From Allobosea sp. (GTDB lineage Bacteria; Pseudomonadota; Alphaproteobacteria; Rhizobiales; Beijerinckiaceae): 14,851 nucleotides of DNA. Every line of letters starts with the position of its first letter. Within the stretch, counting starts at the first letter, position 1. This document shows, piece after piece, positions 13,547-14,851 of this stretch. Position numbers and translations under genes: made by a program. The DNA lies in contig JAAEQB010000119.1 of the NCBI GenBank assembly GCA_024231975.1, positions 1-14,851 of the forward strand. The letters are read 5' to 3'. Under the pieces are notes generated by a model, which did no database searches, had not been told where the DNA came from, and saw nothing but the letters and a program-made list of their open reading frames with translations.

Positions 13547-14317
13547 GATCGGCACGCCGAGGCGATCAGCGAGGCCGTGACCCGCAAGACAATGCGCTTC
13601 GTCCCGATCAAATCGGCCGAGCAACAAGCGGCAGCGATGGTGCTGAAGACGCGCGGCCTTCTGGTTCGACAGCAAACCCAGGCGATCAATGCGCTGCGCG
13701 CTCATCTGTCGGAGTTGGGCATCATCGCCGCCATCGGCACGGCGAAGGTTGCCGGGCTGATCGATATCGTGCGCGATGCGAGCGATGCTCGCTTGCCGAA
13801 GGCTGCGCGCTTCGCTTTGACGGCCATCGCCGATCAGATCGAGGCGGTGATTGAGCAGATCGACAAGTTCGAACGGGAGATTGTCGCCGGGGCAAAGCGT
13901 GACGAGGATATGCGGCGTCTGGCCACGATACCGGGCGTCGGTCCGATCACGGCGGCGTCCATCAAGGCGCTTGTTCCAGATCCCGGCGGGTTCAAATCCG
14001 GCCGTCACTTCGCCGCCTGGCTAGGATTGACGCCGAGGTCTCATTCGAGCGGTGGCAAGGAGCGGTTGGGAGGAATATCGAAGATGGGCAATCCGGAGCT
14101 TCGCTCTCTGCTTGTTCTTGGCGCGAGCTCGGTCCTGCGACGCGTGCGGGGCAACGATAAAGCGCCGAAATGGCTGAGCGCGCTTCTGGCGCGACGGCCG
14201 TACAAGGTCGCGGGCGTCGCGCTCGCCAACAAGATGGCGCGGGTCATTTGGGCGCTTTTGACCAAGGGCGGTACATATCGGGGTCTGGAGCCGGTAAATG
14301 GCGTAGCGAGCGCTTGA
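13547..14317 (+). pseudogene. IS110-family (IS1111-like) transposase, N-terminal catalytic domain missing
   Basis: From about DRHAEAISEAVTRKTMRFVP the frame follows an IS1111-type IS110 transposase. The coiled middle (RQQTQAINALRAHLSELGI) is followed by the Tnp_20 domain with ATIPGVGPITAASIKALV, FAAWLGLTPRSHSSGGKERL and GGISKMGNPELRSLLV, and the protein ends at TGA 14315-14317. The RuvC-like DEDD domain is gone and IS5 sequence is joined in its place, in frame. An open frame therefore runs from 13136 to 14317 through both fragments. No recombinase activity is expected. Confidence 0.85.
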
Positions 14318-14710
14318 ACCGGAGCCGGCCAAAACGAGCTGACCGGCGCGGTAGCCGGCAGAGGCGAGGTGCACAAAGCAGACGATGATTCCATGGGGCG
14401 AAATCCCGGGGCGAGAGAGGCCGCTTGTGTCAATGCGCTCAAAGCGCGTGCCGTTGATTAGCCACTCGCATCGCGGACTTCATCGAGGCCAGCGGTCCAA
14501 AGCCGCGCTGAAAGGCCGTACATATGACCGCACCGTTCCCGCGCGATCAAACGTCTGAAAAAGCCCTTGCCTGGCGGGTCGTTCCACATATGACAGGCGC
14601 CGATAGCAGTCTGAAGCCAAACGGATCCGCCAGCATCAATTTTTTCGATGCACGCCATTGCGGTCAAACCGCAAGCTTCCCGGTGAAAGCGGTGAAGAAC
14701 TGGTCGGCGA
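14318..14710. other. Structured non-coding tail of the IS1111-like element, candidate bridge-RNA region
   Basis: These 393 bases after the transposase stop contain no convincing gene. Small hairpins are visible: GCGC/GCGC at 14435-14438/14444-14447 inside a TCAA/TTGA pair, and GCGG/CCGC at 14492-14495/14503-14506. A 9-base direct repeat ACATATGAC lies at 14520-14528 and 14586-14594, and a six-T run at 14640-14645. Elements of the IS1111 group carry their bridge RNA in a long 3' non-coding end like this. A second IS256-type element has inserted at its right side (14711). Confidence 0.45.
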
Positions 14711-14738
14711 GGGACTGTCAGGGATTTTGTGTCTGGGG
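14711..14738. repeat. Left terminal inverted repeat of the right IS256-family element
   Basis: The 28 bases beginning GGGACTGTC match, as a reverse complement, 23 of 28 positions of the right end at 325-352. They lie 27 bases before the transposase start codon, as expected for an IS256 left end. Confidence 0.85.
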
Positions 14739-14765
14739 CCATAGTGACGCCGATGGAGGGCGCAT

Positions 14766-14851
14766 ATGGTCATCAAGAAGGACACTCTGGATCAGTTGCT
14801 TGCGGGGCGTGACCCGCGAGAGGTTTTTGCCAAGGATGGGCTTGTCGACGA
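14766..14851 (+). CDS. IS256-family transposase, N-terminal part, cut by the window edge
   Basis: ATG 14766 follows a GGAGGG ribosome-binding site (14755-14760). The visible 28 residues read MVIKKDTLDQLLAGRDPREV followed by FAKDGLVD, the usual N-terminus of alphaproteobacterial IS256-group transposases. The orientation is the same as the copy at the left edge. Together the two fragments are consistent with two copies of the same or a closely related element, but they do not overlap, so identity cannot be tested here. Confidence 0.9.
   Translation, partial: MVIKKDTLDQLLAGRDPREVFAKDGLVD

Noticed and set aside
14458..14742. 94-codon minus-strand open frame near the right edge
   Set aside because: It starts inside the IS256 terminal repeat and covers the non-coding tail of the IS1111-like element, so it is most likely spurious.

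Overview
The window is GC-rich DNA of alphaproteobacterial character. A Hyphomicrobiales (Rhizobiales) relative is the best guess, from codon use, the insertion-sequence families and the dehydrogenase type. I cannot name the genus. It is an accessory block: one catabolic and transport module surrounded and interrupted by transposable-element debris.

Layout. Positions 1-352 are the 3' end of an IS256-family element, with its right inverted repeat at 325-352. Positions 510-1952 (+) encode an aldehyde dehydrogenase of the alpha-ketoglutarate-semialdehyde type. Positions 1953-2241 hold a long palindrome and a decayed IS66 transposase fragment. Positions 2242-8149 (-) are a tight operon transcribed leftwards: substrate-binding protein, ATPase, two permeases, second ATPase, a 24-codon ORF, and a gamma-glutamylcyclotransferase-like protein. 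A LysR regulator (8335-9270, +) is divergent from it, and a perfect 9-bp inverted repeat (8295-8317) in the shared intergenic region is a likely LysR site. Positions 9271-14710 are mostly mobile DNA: an AT-rich stretch, a broken IS21 istA (-), an intact IS110-family transposase (-), a vapBC toxin-antitoxin pair (+), and an IS3/IS5/IS110 mosaic of transposase fragments with a structured non-coding tail. Positions 14711-14851 begin a second IS256-family element in the same orientation as the first.

How the genes may work together. The transporter has all five parts of a dipeptide/oligopeptide/nickel-type ABC importer. The LysR protein probably controls it from the divergent promoter. The cyclotransferase-like protein at the operon end hints at a gamma-glutamyl or peptide-derived substrate, but its catalytic glutamate appears to be missing. 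The dehydrogenase could feed a product into the TCA cycle as 2-oxoglutarate. It is on the other strand, across an IS66 scar, so a functional link is only inferred.

The most striking observation is the substrate-binding protein (6521-8149). Its SBP_bac_5 segments are in swapped order. The part normally at the C-terminus follows the signal peptide, and the part normally at the N-terminus comes second and runs to the stop codon. Nothing obvious is lost, so it looks like a natural circular permutation. The second main point is that two directly oriented IS256-type ends bracket about 14.4 kb carrying metabolic genes, a regulator and a toxin-antitoxin module, as a composite transposon would.
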